Shown in pieces: positions 1 through 8,266 of a DNA stretch of 36,014 nucleotides. The translations under genes and the position numbers were made by a program. Source of the DNA: CAYQPF01 sp964419225 (lineage in GTDB: Bacteria > Cloacimonadota > Cloacimonadia > Cloacimonadales > CAYQPF01); NCBI GenBank assembly GCA_964419225.1, contig CAYQPF010000035.1, positions 1-36,014 on the forward strand, given 5' to 3'. Every line of letters begins with the position of its first letter. Positions within the stretch are counted from its first letter, which is position 1. The notes below the pieces were generated by a model. The model was not told the origin of the DNA. It did not search any database and saw nothing but the letters and a program-made list of their open reading frames with translations.

Positions 1-1
1 A

Positions 2-2212
2 CCTTTTTATATAGTAATGATTGGCAGAACAGATATGCAGGATTATGAAGTCATGGCAGATGTCAAAAAGACTATCAACAGTGCTATCACTAAAGAAGCA
101 GTTAAAAACTCTCTTGGTACTGAAATCATCTCAAAAATCATTTCTTTGAATGAAGTTCTGACTGAGAATGAAATCAAATTAATGATCAAAGGTGTTGCTA
201 ATTGTAACCTTGAAGGTAGTAAAGTCTTTGATTCAGCCAACTTAAGGAACTATCTTTATCAATTTGGCAAAGTAGAAGTTTATCCCTTACAAACGGAACC
301 GGCACTCACTGGCGTGTCTAAGGCTTCAAAAAAGATAGAAGTCGAAGTAGTTAAAGATTTGAACTCAGGCTTAACCAGTAATTTAAAACCTGCTGAAACT
401 GCAAAACTTAGTGAGCAGTTAACCGAAATCAGCGGGTTAAATACAGAGAATCAAAGTAAGCTCCAGAATATTGCCAATCTCGCTAAATCTGTCATCTCCA
501 AAGAAAACAAGAAAATCAAAGAAAATGAAAGTGAAGTATCTTTACGAGAAACTGTTTTAACAAAATACAATGAAGAACTGAATATTTTGAAGAGTGAATT
601 GATAACAACCAAAGTACAGCAAAATGATGAAACCTTGAATTATTCCAGAGTTAAGAGCAAATACGACAGCTTTGTCAATGGTGAGAAGAAGTTTAAAATA
701 ATCACCATCACTGCCAAGCAATCCGAATCCCAATCCAATCTGGACTCCTATAAAGAATTAGTAATCAGAAATATTGAGAAGTTCCGCACTTCTGTTTCCT
801 CTGAAGGTGTGTCCAGTGAAACAACTTATAACAACTCACAGACCACAGAGAAAGAACGCGGAAAGATTGGAAGTGCTAAGATTACTGATATCAGGATCAT
901 AGGCAAATACCAGAAGAATACTGAGAATGAAACCGGAACAGATACCGAGAATGGTGTTTCCATAGCCTATAAATATGTGTTTCAAATTGATGAGACCAAA
1001 GATCTGAAAGTTAATGAAGCTGCTGTTACAGTTACAGGTGAACCGAAAGATGCTCTGATCAAAGTTGGCAAATATATTTTGGATTCAGGAGTTACACAAA
1101 ATATACCAATGGGAAAATACTCTCTTCACTTAGAGAAATATGGTTATAAGAGTCTTGATCAAGAGATAGATATAAACAATGCTACTTACCCAATTACCTA
1201 TCAAATGCAAGCTTACCAAATTCTGGATTACAAAATTGATTCAGAACCTCAGGGTGCTGATGTTTACTTCAACTCAGAAAATAAGGGTAAGACACCTCTG
1301 GAAATCAAACTATTGCCCGGACTTTACTATATTACTCTTTCCAAGGCAGGTTACTCAGATTACCTTGATTCGACACAAATTAAAGAAGGTTATCGTTACA
1401 ATTCCTCCCCTACTTTGTATAAATTGACCAGAGAACCTCTCAAGTCAGGTAACAACTTAGTATTAGTAGAAGGCGGAACCTTCACTTTGGGTGACTCAAA
1501 AGATGCAGGATCCTTCAATGAAAATACTGCTCATGAAGTAACAGTTTCCTCATTTTATATGGGGAAATACGAGGTCACTCAAAAAGAATGGTTTGAAATC
1601 ATGGGACGTATTAAGAACTTCAAAGCTGCAGATTATCCTGCATGTGATATTTCCTGGTATCAGGCTGTTGAATACTGCAATCTCAGGAGCATCAAAGAAG
1701 GCTTAGAACCCTGTTATGATATAAAGGTATGGTTGAGAGACTACGAATCCAATCTGAATGTGCCTTTGAATGATGATATTCGTTGGACTGTCACATGTGA
1801 TTTCAAGAAGAAAGGTTATCGTCTGCCAACCGAAGCTGAGTGGGAATATGCAGCCAAGGGTGGCAAGAATCAGTCCAAATACAATTTCTCCGGTGGCAAC
1901 AGTCTGAAAAAAGTAGGCTGGTTTGCAGATAACAGTAATAATGAAATTCAAATGGTTGGGCTAAAACTGCCTAATAGTCTGGGCTTGTATGACATGAGCG
2001 GAAACATGGAAGAATGGTGCTGGGATTGGCATGGTAAGTTTAGCGATCAGAAACAGACGAATCCTAAAGGTGCAGAATCAGGGTATTATAAAGTCATTAG
2101 AGGAGGAAGTTACAGTGAAATGTGGGACTTGACTTGTGGCGTCAGCACCCGTGGAAAAACCTTTCCTCCGGCAAACTCAGATCATGGGCTGAGAATAGTT
2201 ATTAGTTATTAG
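2..2212 (+). CDS. PEGA and FGE-sulfatase (SUMF1-like) domain protein, 5'-partial
   Basis: The frame is open to the window edge, so the gene probably starts upstream; the first Met in the window is at position 17 and residues below are counted from there. About residues 1-330 are low-complexity and partly coiled-coil (many K/E/N/S). Two PEGA-type beta domains follow (about 331-400, and about 402-470 with SEPQGADVYFNSENKGKTPL and LLPGLYYITLSKAGY). The C-terminal third (about 475-731) is a formylglycine-generating-enzyme-like domain: VEGGTFTLGD, KYEVTQKEWFEIMG, YRLPTEAEWEYAAKGG, GLYDMSGNMEEWCWDW, VIRGGSY and a final GLRIVISY. Only one Cys (DLTCGVSTRG) lies near the place of the paired copper-binding cysteines of true FGE. 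A real formylglycine-generating activity is therefore unlikely, and a structural or binding role in an exported protein is more plausible. A decayed copy of the same domain type lies at 34329-34514. The domain calls are firm; the function is unknown. Confidence 0.85.
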   Translation, partial: PFYIVMIGRTDMQDYEVMADVKKTINSAITKEAVKNSLGTEIISKIISLNEVLTENEIKLMIKGVANCNLEGSKVFDSANLRNYLYQFGKVEVYPLQTEPALTGVSKASKKIEVEVVKDLNSGLTSNLKPAETAKLSEQLTEISGLNTENQSKLQNIANLAKSVISKENKKIKENESEVSLRETVLTKYNEELNILKSELITTKVQQNDETLNYSRVKSKYDSFVNGEKKFKIITITAKQSESQSNLDSYKELVIRNIEKFRTSVSSEGVSSETTYNNSQTTEKERGKIGSAKITDIRIIGKYQKNTENETGTDTENGVSIAYKYVFQIDETKDLKVNEAAVTVTGEPKDALIKVGKYILDSGVTQNIPMGKYSLHLEKYGYKSLDQEIDINNATYPITYQMQAYQILDYKIDSEPQGADVYFNSENKGKTPLEIKLLPGLYYITLSKAGYSDYLDSTQIKEGYRYNSSPTLYKLTREPLKSGNNLVLVEGGTFTLGDSKDAGSFNENTAHEVTVSSFYMGKYEVTQKEWFEIMGRIKNFKAADYPACDISWYQAVEYCNLRSIKEGLEPCYDIKVWLRDYESNLNVPLNDDIRWTVTCDFKKKGYRLPTEAEWEYAAKGGKNQSKYNFSGGNSLKKVGWFADNSNNEIQMVGLKLPNSLGLYDMSGNMEEWCWDWHGKFSDQKQTNPKGAESGYYKVIRGGSYSEMWDLTCGVSTRGKTFPPANSDHGLRIVISY

Positions 2213-2243
2213 TTGTTAGTTAGGAAAATGGGGAAAATTCAGG

Positions 2244-2717
2244 TTATTTTTCTTTATTAAGTTTCTGGATTTCACGGTTTAATAAGTTGGTTAGAATTTC
2301 CTCTTCATCAATGAAATCAGGGTTTCTGAGACATTCGTTATAGTAATCAACTTTGTATTTTTGACACGATACTTCGTAATAAAACAGATCATTTTCTTTC
2401 GATTCTTTGATAATGGTATAAACATGGTTAACAATCCTTGCTCTGCTGAGTACAATTATCTGTGTATTTAGTTCTTCTTTTACAGAATCTTTGGTAGCAG
2501 ATTCGTAGGATTCAATTAAAGCAAAGACACCTGTTTTAATATTCTGAGTCATTTCTGCTAAAGCTCTGGTTTTAGCTAAATCCAAGGCTTTGTTCTGGTT
2601 TTTATCCTGAGCTGTACCCTTCCCATAAAAAACTTTTGGATCTTGATTGCAAGAGAGAGAATAAATTAGATTAGTTGAAGTAATAATCAGGAGAAATAAG
2701 TACATAACTTTATTCAT
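2244..2717 (-). CDS. LPP20-like secreted protein
   Basis: 157 residues. The hydrophobic N-terminus (MNKVMYLFLLIITSTNLIYS) looks like a signal peptide. A Cys follows at about residue 24, but the preceding SLS does not make a good lipobox, so I do not claim a lipoprotein. The body has the pattern of LPP20-type envelope proteins: VFYGKGTAQDKNQNKALDLA, then an Ala-rich helix (TRALAEMTQNIKTGV) and a beta-rich end (DLFYYEVSCQKYKVDYY). A GGGAG ribosome binding site lies 8 nt before the ATG. It sits 32 bp after the histidine kinase gene on the same strand and could share its transcript. It is convergent with the PEGA/FGE gene. Role unknown; the family assignment is by pattern only. Confidence 0.65.
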   Translation of the reverse strand: MNKVMYLFLLIITSTNLIYSLSCNQDPKVFYGKGTAQDKNQNKALDLAKTRALAEMTQNIKTGVFALIESYESATKDSVKEELNTQIIVLSRARIVNHVYTIIKESKENDLFYYEVSCQKYKVDYYNECLRNPDFIDEEEILTNLLNREIQKLNKEK

Positions 2718-2749
2718 AGAAGTTCTCCCGAATATGATTGTTTCTTTAT

Positions 2750-3766
2750 TTATTTTTGTTTTACAAAATAAATAGTGAAGGAAGTACCTTCATCTTCTTT
2801 AGATTCTACTGTGATTTTGGCATGATGCAGTTCCACCAGTCTTTTAACAATAGAGAGTCCCAGTCCGGTTGTAGCTTCACCGGATGTACCTTTTCTGCTT
2901 GCTTTGGTGAATTTATCAAACAAATGGATCAAGTTTTCGTCAGGAATTCCGATACCTTCATCTCTGATTCTTAAGGCACAATAAGTATTTCCTTCTTCAT
3001 CCACATGATCAAAGATTTCATAGAAAATATTAGCTTTTTTCTGACAGAACTTAACAGCATTAGTTGATAGATTTTCTACAATTTGCCAGAACCTGTCAAC
3101 ATTAAGCATGACGAAATCATCCTGAGATGAATATGTAAAATGCACTTTCAGAGCTTTCCGGCTGGCAATAATCTTCAAATGATTCTCATACGTTTTAATG
3201 ATCGCTTGTAAAGAATGACTGCTCAATTCCAAAGCAAAATCTGTATGATCAATTAGATTTGTATCCAGGATATCATTCACGAGTCGGATGGCTCTTTCAC
3301 TGGATTGATTGATCACATCAATATATTGTCTCAGATTCTCATTCAAATCTTCCAGCATGATCAGATCAACCACGGAGTGTATTCCGCCGATAGCACCTCT
3401 TAAATCATGTGAAACAATGCTGAGGATAGAGTCTTTAGTCTTATTCAGATTCAGAAGTTCATCTCTCTGGATCTTCATTTGGTCCAGAATATTCTTCAAA
3501 TCGAAATCCTTGAGTTTGAGAATTTCTTCATCTTTTTCTTTGAGGGATATTTCATATTTTGTCTGCATATCATGCAGTTCATGATTATATTGTTCGGCAA
3601 AAATCCTGCTGTTCAGTTCGTTCAGTGCCTTTTGATGCTCAATAGCCTGTAGATATTGTTTGTGGGTGATATAATAATCTGTAATTTTTGCCAGCAGTTT
3701 TGCTCTGTCTTTCAAGTTCTTTTCAGCTTGCAATTGATGTAATAACTCGTTGATGTGTTTGTCCAT
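2750..3766 (-). CDS. Soluble sensor histidine kinase
   Basis: 338 residues with no transmembrane segment, so it is cytoplasmic. The N-terminal 110 residues are helical, probably a TPR-like remnant followed by a coiled coil (EQYNHELHDMQTKYEISLKE). The HisKA segment holds the phosphoacceptor His120 in SIVSHDLRGAIGG. The HATPase domain has the N box (ENLSTNAVKF, about 231-240), G1 (RDEGIGIP, about 268-275) and G2 (TTGLGLSIVKRLVELH, about 299-314). All catalytic motifs are intact. No response regulator is adjacent, so it is an orphan kinase here. The thioesterase gene ends 7 bp before its start, which suggests co-transcription. Signal and partner cannot be read from the sequence. Confidence 0.92.
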   Translation of the reverse strand: MDKHINELLHQLQAEKNLKDRAKLLAKITDYYITHKQYLQAIEHQKALNELNSRIFAEQYNHELHDMQTKYEISLKEKDEEILKLKDFDLKNILDQMKIQRDELLNLNKTKDSILSIVSHDLRGAIGGIHSVVDLIMLEDLNENLRQYIDVINQSSERAIRLVNDILDTNLIDHTDFALELSSHSLQAIIKTYENHLKIIASRKALKVHFTYSSQDDFVMLNVDRFWQIVENLSTNAVKFCQKKANIFYEIFDHVDEEGNTYCALRIRDEGIGIPDENLIHLFDKFTKASRKGTSGEATTGLGLSIVKRLVELHHAKITVESKEDEGTSFTIYFVKQK

Positions 3767-3773
3767 TTGCTAC

Positions 3774-4172
3774 CTAATTCATGAATTTTTTAAAATCGTT
3801 AAAAATGTATTCCGGGATCCTGAAAGGCTTGCTATTCCTGATAAAGACCGCTTTTACTACTCCCAGGGAACATACTTCTTCCTTGGTGTTATAGATCTCC
3901 TGGACCCAGATAGAAGTTAACCTGTTTATCTCTTTGACATATGATTTAATCGTTACAATTTCATCTATGGGAATCGCTTTTTTGTAATCTACTTCGGCTC
4001 TCGTTAAATAGATCTGGATATCAAGTTCATGCATTTTATGGATAGGATACCCCATATCCTCCAAGGCAATGGAACGTGCTGCTTCAAATAACTGCAAATA
4101 ACGGGAATTGTTCAAGTGACCATATATGTCACAGTCGTAACCATAAATGCGGTATTTGAATTCAAAGATCAT
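3774..4172 (-). CDS. Acyl-CoA thioesterase, hotdog fold (4HBT/YbgC-FadM type)
   Basis: 132 residues, the usual size for a single hotdog domain. The N-terminus carries the family signature YDCDIYGHLNNSRYLQLFEA, with the Asp of the D-x-Y-GHxNN motif as the expected catalytic acid. It should hydrolyse acyl-CoA or a related thioester; the substrate is unknown. The start overlaps the stop of the upstream DRTGG gene by 4 bp (ATGA), so the two are translationally coupled. The histidine kinase follows 7 bp downstream. Confidence 0.88.
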   Translation of the reverse strand: MIFEFKYRIYGYDCDIYGHLNNSRYLQLFEAARSIALEDMGYPIHKMHELDIQIYLTRAEVDYKKAIPIDEIVTIKSYVKEINRLTSIWVQEIYNTKEEVCSLGVVKAVFIRNSKPFRIPEYIFNDFKKFMN

Positions 4173-4516
4173 ACTTTATATAAAAGCTGGTAAAGCTTTC
4201 CGGATAGTTCAAAAGTTGTTAAATCACTGCAGATAAGACTGATATTTTCTTCCTTTGCTTTTTTGATAACAGGTTCATCGGGTCTGACACCTTTGGCAAA
4301 ACATATAGCAGAAATCCCGGCCAAAGAAGCCACTGCCACAACATTGAGATGCTTCATAATTGTGATCCAGACCTGATTATCTGCCGCACTTCCCATAACA
4401 TCACTCAATAAGTCTGAAACATATCCACCTGCAACTTCTACAGTGGCAGCATCAAATTCGGGAGTTAAATACTCTCCGTTTATTGCTTCAATAAATGCAT
4501 TTAATTTTATATTCAT
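4169..4516 (-). CDS. DRTGG-domain protein (HPr-kinase N-terminal-like)
   Basis: I chose the ATG at 4516 (MNIKLNAFIEAI) because GAGGAA lies 4 nt before it; an in-frame ATG at 4531 would add five residues but has no good site. The product of about 115 residues matches stand-alone DRTGG-domain proteins: VEVAGGYVSDLLSDVMGSAA, ADNQVWITIMKHLNVVAVAS, and the end AICFAKGVRPDEPVIKKAKE. In other bacteria such small proteins occur near hydrogenase or sensor genes and may bind a nucleotide or ligand; the function is not established. It is first in a run with the thioesterase (4-bp overlap) and the kinase. A TTGACA box at 4580-4585 lies upstream on this strand. Confidence 0.75.
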   Translation of the reverse strand: MNIKLNAFIEAINGEYLTPEFDAATVEVAGGYVSDLLSDVMGSAADNQVWITIMKHLNVVAVASLAGISAICFAKGVRPDEPVIKKAKEENISLICSDLTTFELSGKLYQLLYKV

Positions 4517-4605
4517 TATCTTCCTCACCATCTCTTTTTAGAGATTATCTAAATTACCATTCACATTTTTGCCTATATCTGTCAAGTGACATATTCACTC
4601 TTCTA

Positions 4606-5391
4606 TCAGCTCTTTAATAGATTATAAATTATTTTAACCAGTAAAAGGACTAAGACAAAGAGGAATAAGGGTCTGATGATCTTCCCGCCCTTTTTAACAA
4701 CCAGTTTGGAACCCAGTAAATTTCCGGCGATTCCGCAGATAGCGGCCGGGATCCCTATAGCAAAAATAACCTTCCCACTGATGAGAAAAGTAATTACAGA
4801 ACCCAAATTAGATGAAAGATTAACCACCTTTGTGTTTCCGTTGGCCACGACAAAATCGTATTGAAGTAAAGTAACATAACAGATTATCAGGAAAGATCCT
4901 GTACCAGGACCAAAGAATCCGTCATAAAACCCGATTATGAAACTGAATATGGACGAAAGGATCACTTTTTTCAACATCGTTAATTCATGCGAAGAATTGT
5001 GTTTACCCATATTCTTGTTTACCAGACTGAAAACAGCTATGATTGGAATAAGTATAACAAGAATTATATTCAAAAAGCCGGGATTGAGAATCAGCACAGT
5101 ACGGGTACCCAGCCAGGAGCCAACTAAAGCCAGCAGTCCGTTTCCTAAGGCAATTTTTAGATCTATCATCCCATGCCGGAAATATCTGGCAGTGGCAAAA
5201 AGAGTACCAAAAACTGAAGAGAACTTGTTGGTTGCCAGAGCAAAATGGGGAGGTAATCCGGCCGCCAGGTACGCCGGAACAGAGATCAAACCTCCACCGC
5301 CAGCGATGGCATCTACTATTCCTGCAAAAAACACCACAGGTAAAATAATTAGATAAGTATGCCAATCAAGCATAACTAAATTTTCCCACAT
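4606..5391 (-). CDS. TSUP-family (TauE/SafE) membrane permease
   Basis: 261 residues with about seven or eight hydrophobic segments. The N-terminal repeat has the family signature FAGIVDAIAGGGGLISVPAY followed by GLPPHFALATNKFSS, and the second half has IGFYDGFFGPGTGSFLII, the matching motif of the internal duplication. The family exports or imports small sulfur compounds or organic anions; the substrate cannot be told here. The ATG at 5391 has a strong AGGAG site 6 nt upstream. It stands alone between the DRTGG gene and the serpin gene on the same strand. Confidence 0.9.
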   Translation of the reverse strand: MWENLVMLDWHTYLIILPVVFFAGIVDAIAGGGGLISVPAYLAAGLPPHFALATNKFSSVFGTLFATARYFRHGMIDLKIALGNGLLALVGSWLGTRTVLILNPGFLNIILVILIPIIAVFSLVNKNMGKHNSSHELTMLKKVILSSIFSFIIGFYDGFFGPGTGSFLIICYVTLLQYDFVVANGNTKVVNLSSNLGSVITFLISGKVIFAIGIPAAICGIAGNLLGSKLVVKKGGKIIRPLFLFVLVLLLVKIIYNLLKS

Positions 5392-5445
5392 AATTACTCC
5401 TAAAATATACTAAAGAGAAAAAAGCTGGTTAACTGTCCCTGGGAG

Positions 5446-5464
5446 ATGACGCAGCTTGCGTCAT
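5446..5464. repeat. Short perfect hairpin, 8-bp stem and 3-nt loop
   Basis: ATGACGCA is followed by GCT and then TGCGTCAT, a perfect inverted repeat in the gap after the serpin gene. No U-tract follows on the minus strand, so it is not a clear intrinsic terminator. It could be an mRNA 3'-end structure or a small dispersed palindrome. Confidence 0.55.
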
Positions 5465-5515
5465 TATAATAAAGAACCTGGCAGGCTCTTCTCCCACTGA
5501 CACCCGACACCTTTT

Positions 5516-6670
5516 CTATGGTTTGACAAATCTGCCCAGGAAAAGAATAGAATTGGTTTCATTATCCATAATTGCAAAGAGGAATGGGTGATCTGCTTTG
5601 AAAGTAATAGGATCAGGTGGCAAGCATTTAGCCATATTAACAGCAGTAGCAGCTGCAGCTACTGTCTTTTTTTCATCAATTTTCAATGCAGTTTTATGGA
5701 TAACTTTTGATATAAAAAGTCTTTCGTCTGAAATTCCTGAGAAGTCTGCTGAACCAAATGCGGTAACTAATCCCATCTTAATAAGAGGTTTCTTAAGATC
5801 ATATTCCATTTCCAAATCAAATTTTGGCAAACTTAGATGCACAATACCAGGTATCCCAGAACGCTTGGGGAGAATCTGTGCATTTATTACGTTCTCTAAA
5901 GCCTGTAAACCATCATCATCTCTAGGTAAAAAAATATACAGAGATTTTGTTCTGTTTTTATAAGGTATCTCTATAAATTGATATTCATCCGTTTCATAGT
6001 GGAAATAATTTGAGCTATCTACCATAAAATTCATTTTTACAGTCTCATTTTTAGATACTTTAAAATCATCTAAATGTGTAAGTGTTGTGTCAAAGCTTTT
6101 GGCCCATTCTCCACTGAAATAAACAGCATTTGTGAGAACCAGACTTGTAGCCTTTGGATTCAGATCATCCGGTTTAATCAATTCCTTAATCATATTGTTT
6201 GTTTGGGATAAAACCCATTTATTTATTATTTCTGCTGACTCAACATTCTTTCCAAAGTTCAAGGATTCAGCCTTTGCCTGATAATTGACATTCAATAATT
6301 TTCTGTAGTCAGGTTTGATCTTAAAACCATAATTGAACCAGATAGCATTAGCAATTGTAAGCTGATTATCTTTATCTGTGGAATTACTCAACTTCATCAA
6401 TTGCTGTCCAAGTCTTTCAGAGGTAAAATGCTTGTTAAGATACAGAACTTTTTCGAATTCTTTTCTGGTTTGTTTTCTGGCACCTTCAGCAGTCATTAAC
6501 AGAGCTATATCAATACTCAGAGGCGAGAAGAAAAGGTTTTTGCCATCCTCTTTCAACTCATGATACAAATCAAAGGAAAACCTGTTCAGAGAGCTACCCT
6601 GAGAAATTGTTTGAGCAAATAAACTGCAACTCATTGTTATTAAAATCAGGCCTAAAATTTGAAACCTCAT
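5516..6670 (-). CDS. Secreted serpin (serine/cysteine protease inhibitor)
   Basis: 384 residues with a signal peptide (MRFQILGLILITMSCSLFAQ), then a full-length serpin: NLFFSPLSIDIALLMTAEGA, LTIANAIWF, LVLTNAVYFSGEWAKSFD, LPKFDLEMEYDL and the C-terminal HPFLFAIMDNETNSILFLGR. The hinge of the reactive-centre loop reads EKKTVAAAATAV, with Thr at P14 and four Ala at P12-P9 as in inhibitory serpins; P15 is Lys instead of the usual Gly. Counting along the loop puts P2-P1-P1' at Lys-Cys-Leu, with one or two residues of uncertainty, so the target could be a trypsin-like or a cysteine-type protease. It acts outside the cytoplasm. A GGAGG site lies 5 nt before the ATG, and a TTGACT box at 6725-6730 is a weak promoter candidate. 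Family call firm. Confidence 0.93.
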   Translation of the reverse strand: MRFQILGLILITMSCSLFAQTISQGSSLNRFSFDLYHELKEDGKNLFFSPLSIDIALLMTAEGARKQTRKEFEKVLYLNKHFTSERLGQQLMKLSNSTDKDNQLTIANAIWFNYGFKIKPDYRKLLNVNYQAKAESLNFGKNVESAEIINKWVLSQTNNMIKELIKPDDLNPKATSLVLTNAVYFSGEWAKSFDTTLTHLDDFKVSKNETVKMNFMVDSSNYFHYETDEYQFIEIPYKNRTKSLYIFLPRDDDGLQALENVINAQILPKRSGIPGIVHLSLPKFDLEMEYDLKKPLIKMGLVTAFGSADFSGISDERLFISKVIHKTALKIDEKKTVAAAATAVNMAKCLPPDPITFKADHPFLFAIMDNETNSILFLGRFVKP

Positions 6671-6748
6671 GTAACCTCCGATATTTTTAGTAACATAAAG
6701 GTAACATTAGAGTATTAAAAATTAAGTCAAGCAGATAATCTTTTGGAT

Positions 6749-6776
6749 AGTTAAGAGATAAGAGTTAAGAGATAAG
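6749..6776. repeat. Exact tandem 14-bp duplication
   Basis: AGTTAAGAGATAAG occurs twice head to tail (6749-6762 and 6763-6776) with no mismatch, in non-coding DNA upstream of the serpin. Confidence 0.85.
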
Positions 6777-6814
6777 ACATGAGGATAATTTCCGTTGTTA
6801 TTAAACAGTAAAAA

Positions 6815-6866
6815 CTAAGAGGAGCTAAAGGGATGCTAAAGAGAAGCTAAAGAGGAGTGTCTAAAG
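6815..6866. repeat. Degenerate CTAAAG tandem repeat, 10-14 bp units
   Basis: CTAAG/CTAAAG starts units at 6815, 6825, 6836, 6847 and 6861, each followed by a purine-rich GAGGAG, GGATG or GAGAAG tail. Unit lengths are 10, 11, 11 and 14 bp. It lies outside genes. It may be a slippage-prone microrepeat or a phased binding site; nothing decides this. Confidence 0.6.
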
Positions 6867-7038
6867 TTCGGAGTCATAATTTTGAGTAGTTTCATAGGAG
6901 ATAAGAACTTTTAATCAGGCATTGCATGATTGTTTAGTATAGATGAAACTCTATTATTCAAGAATTGAGACCAATTCGCGGAGGATTTCCAAACAAGAGT
7001 TCTCCACTGTGTGACTCTGAGATTTCCTCTGTGTAACT

Positions 7039-7066
7039 TTGTGATACTAAAAAATTAATATTTTTA
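7039..7066 (+). promoter_or_regulatory. Candidate promoter of the VOC-recO-CCA operon
   Basis: TTGTGA (7039-7044), 14 nt, then TATTTTTA (7059-7066). The spacing is identical to that of three other promoter candidates in this window, and the second box is close to the Bacteroidetes TAnnTTTG element. The predicted leader of roughly 35-40 nt contains the GGAGGA site at 7101-7106. Confidence 0.4.
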
Positions 7067-7109
7067 TTTACATAATTTACAATTTCTACAACCTTAGTTC
7101 GGAGGATTT

Positions 7110-7514
7110 ATGAGAGGTAAATTACATCATGTGGAATTATATGTAAGCGATTTAGCTGTGACCCGCACTTTTTGGAGCTGGCTGTTAGAAAAGTTAGGCT
7201 ATACTTTGTTCCAGGAATGGGAGGAAGGTTTCAGTTATATGTTGGATAGCACATACCTTGTGTTTGTTCAAACCGAAGAAAAACACCTGTCTGTTCCTTA
7301 CCACAGATGCAGAACAGGGCTGAACCATTTGGCTTTTCATGTATTTGATAGCGATGAAGTTGATGATTTCACAGCACTCTTACGAGAGAAAAATGTAACA
7401 ATTCTTTATGAAGATCGTCATCCTTATGCAGGTGGTGCAGGTTATTATGCCGTATTCTTTGAGGATCCTGACAGAATAAAAGTAGAACTGGTCGCTGCAA
7501 AGATAGTCAAATGA
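7110..7514 (+). CDS. VOC-superfamily (glyoxalase/bleomycin-resistance-like) protein
   Basis: 134 residues with two beta-alpha-beta-beta-beta modules. The first begins KLHHVELYVSDLAVTRTFW and the second GLNHLAFHVFDSDEVDDF, ending FFEDPDRIKVELVA. The His in HHVELYV, the His in LNHLAFHV and the terminal Glu of KVELVA are in the positions of VOC metal ligands. The substrate is unknown. The ATG has a strong GGAGGA site 3 nt upstream. The stop overlaps the recO start by 4 bp (ATGA), so the two are translationally coupled. Confidence 0.88.
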   Translation: MRGKLHHVELYVSDLAVTRTFWSWLLEKLGYTLFQEWEEGFSYMLDSTYLVFVQTEEKHLSVPYHRCRTGLNHLAFHVFDSDEVDDFTALLREKNVTILYEDRHPYAGGAGYYAVFFEDPDRIKVELVAAKIVK

Positions 7515-8266
7515 ACCAAAGAAGCCGAGAATATAAGACCCGGGTTATTGTTTTACGCAAGACCTTGTTCAAGGAGAGCAGCTATGTATTGGAGTTGCTG
7601 TCGGACGATCTGGGAAAGATCCCGGCATTGGTCAAAGGTGCCAGAGGTGGTAAATCTTCAGAACCGGGCAAATTTGAGATCCTCAATATTCTAAGTGTCA
7701 TTTTGCATAAAAGTCCTGATGCTGAAATGTATCTCATCAAATCGGCTGATTTCGAGAAGAGTTATTTACTGGAGGCTGCCTTCAAAAAATCCATCCTCAT
7801 GCAGGCAGGTGCCGAAGTGCTCTTGCAGTTGGAAATAGCTATGGAAGACAGAACCAAGTTCTTTCTGTTATTGGAAACTTATCTGGACTATTTAAGAAAA
7901 AGTGATAAATATTCTCCACAAATATTCTGGAGATTTCTCTTGAGAGCTTTCGAATTCTCCGGAATCGAACTCGCTCCCAATACTTGCAGTGATTGTCAAA
8001 AAAGTAAAATCCCGATGAAAATCTTCAATTATCCCAACCGTTTTCTCTGTGCAGAATGTGCAGCTCAAATCCTCAGAAAGCCGGACTTTTCCTTCTCACC
8101 CAAAGTCGGTGAAATTTTTGCCGGCATCTATGATTTAAATAAAACTGACTCTGTTGACAGCCTGGGCAGGGTTGTCATCGACGAAATAAATAATTTTCTA
8201 CTGGAAGTATTTAAAGAACACTTCCATCTGAAACTGCACTTACGGAGCTTCGGTTTATGGACCTGA
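7511..8266 (+). CDS. recO: DNA repair protein RecO
   Basis: 251 residues, the usual RecO length. The N-terminal OB fold reads KTRVIVLRKTLFKESSYVLE with DDLGKIPALVKGARGGKSS. The central helical part holds the zinc finger CSDCQKSKIP ... FLCAECAAQI (CxxC...CxxC). RecO anneals SSB-coated DNA and helps load RecA with RecR. It starts inside the end of the VOC gene and overlaps the following gene by 10 bp, so all three are one translationally coupled operon. It ends in TGA, which shows that TGA works as a stop codon in this genome. Confidence 0.9.
   Translation: MNQRSREYKTRVIVLRKTLFKESSYVLELLSDDLGKIPALVKGARGGKSSEPGKFEILNILSVILHKSPDAEMYLIKSADFEKSYLLEAAFKKSILMQAGAEVLLQLEIAMEDRTKFFLLLETYLDYLRKSDKYSPQIFWRFLLRAFEFSGIELAPNTCSDCQKSKIPMKIFNYPNRFLCAECAAQILRKPDFSFSPKVGEIFAGIYDLNKTDSVDSLGRVVIDEINNFLLEVFKEHFHLKLHLRSFGLWT

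Larger units (their letters stand above)
6671..7109. other. 439-bp divergent intergenic region with short tandem repeats
   Basis: No supported gene. It separates the serpin (-) from the VOC-recO-CCA operon (+). It holds an exact 14-bp tandem duplication (6749-6776), a degenerate CTAAAG-phased repeat (6815-6866) and, near its right end, the promoter candidate for the operon. The rest is AT-rich and featureless to my reading. Confidence 0.6.

Noticed and set aside
4937..5365. Long open frames on both strands over the TSUP gene
   Set aside because: They are shadows of the permease frame: no domain, no ribosome site, and composition that mirrors the hydrophobic gene.
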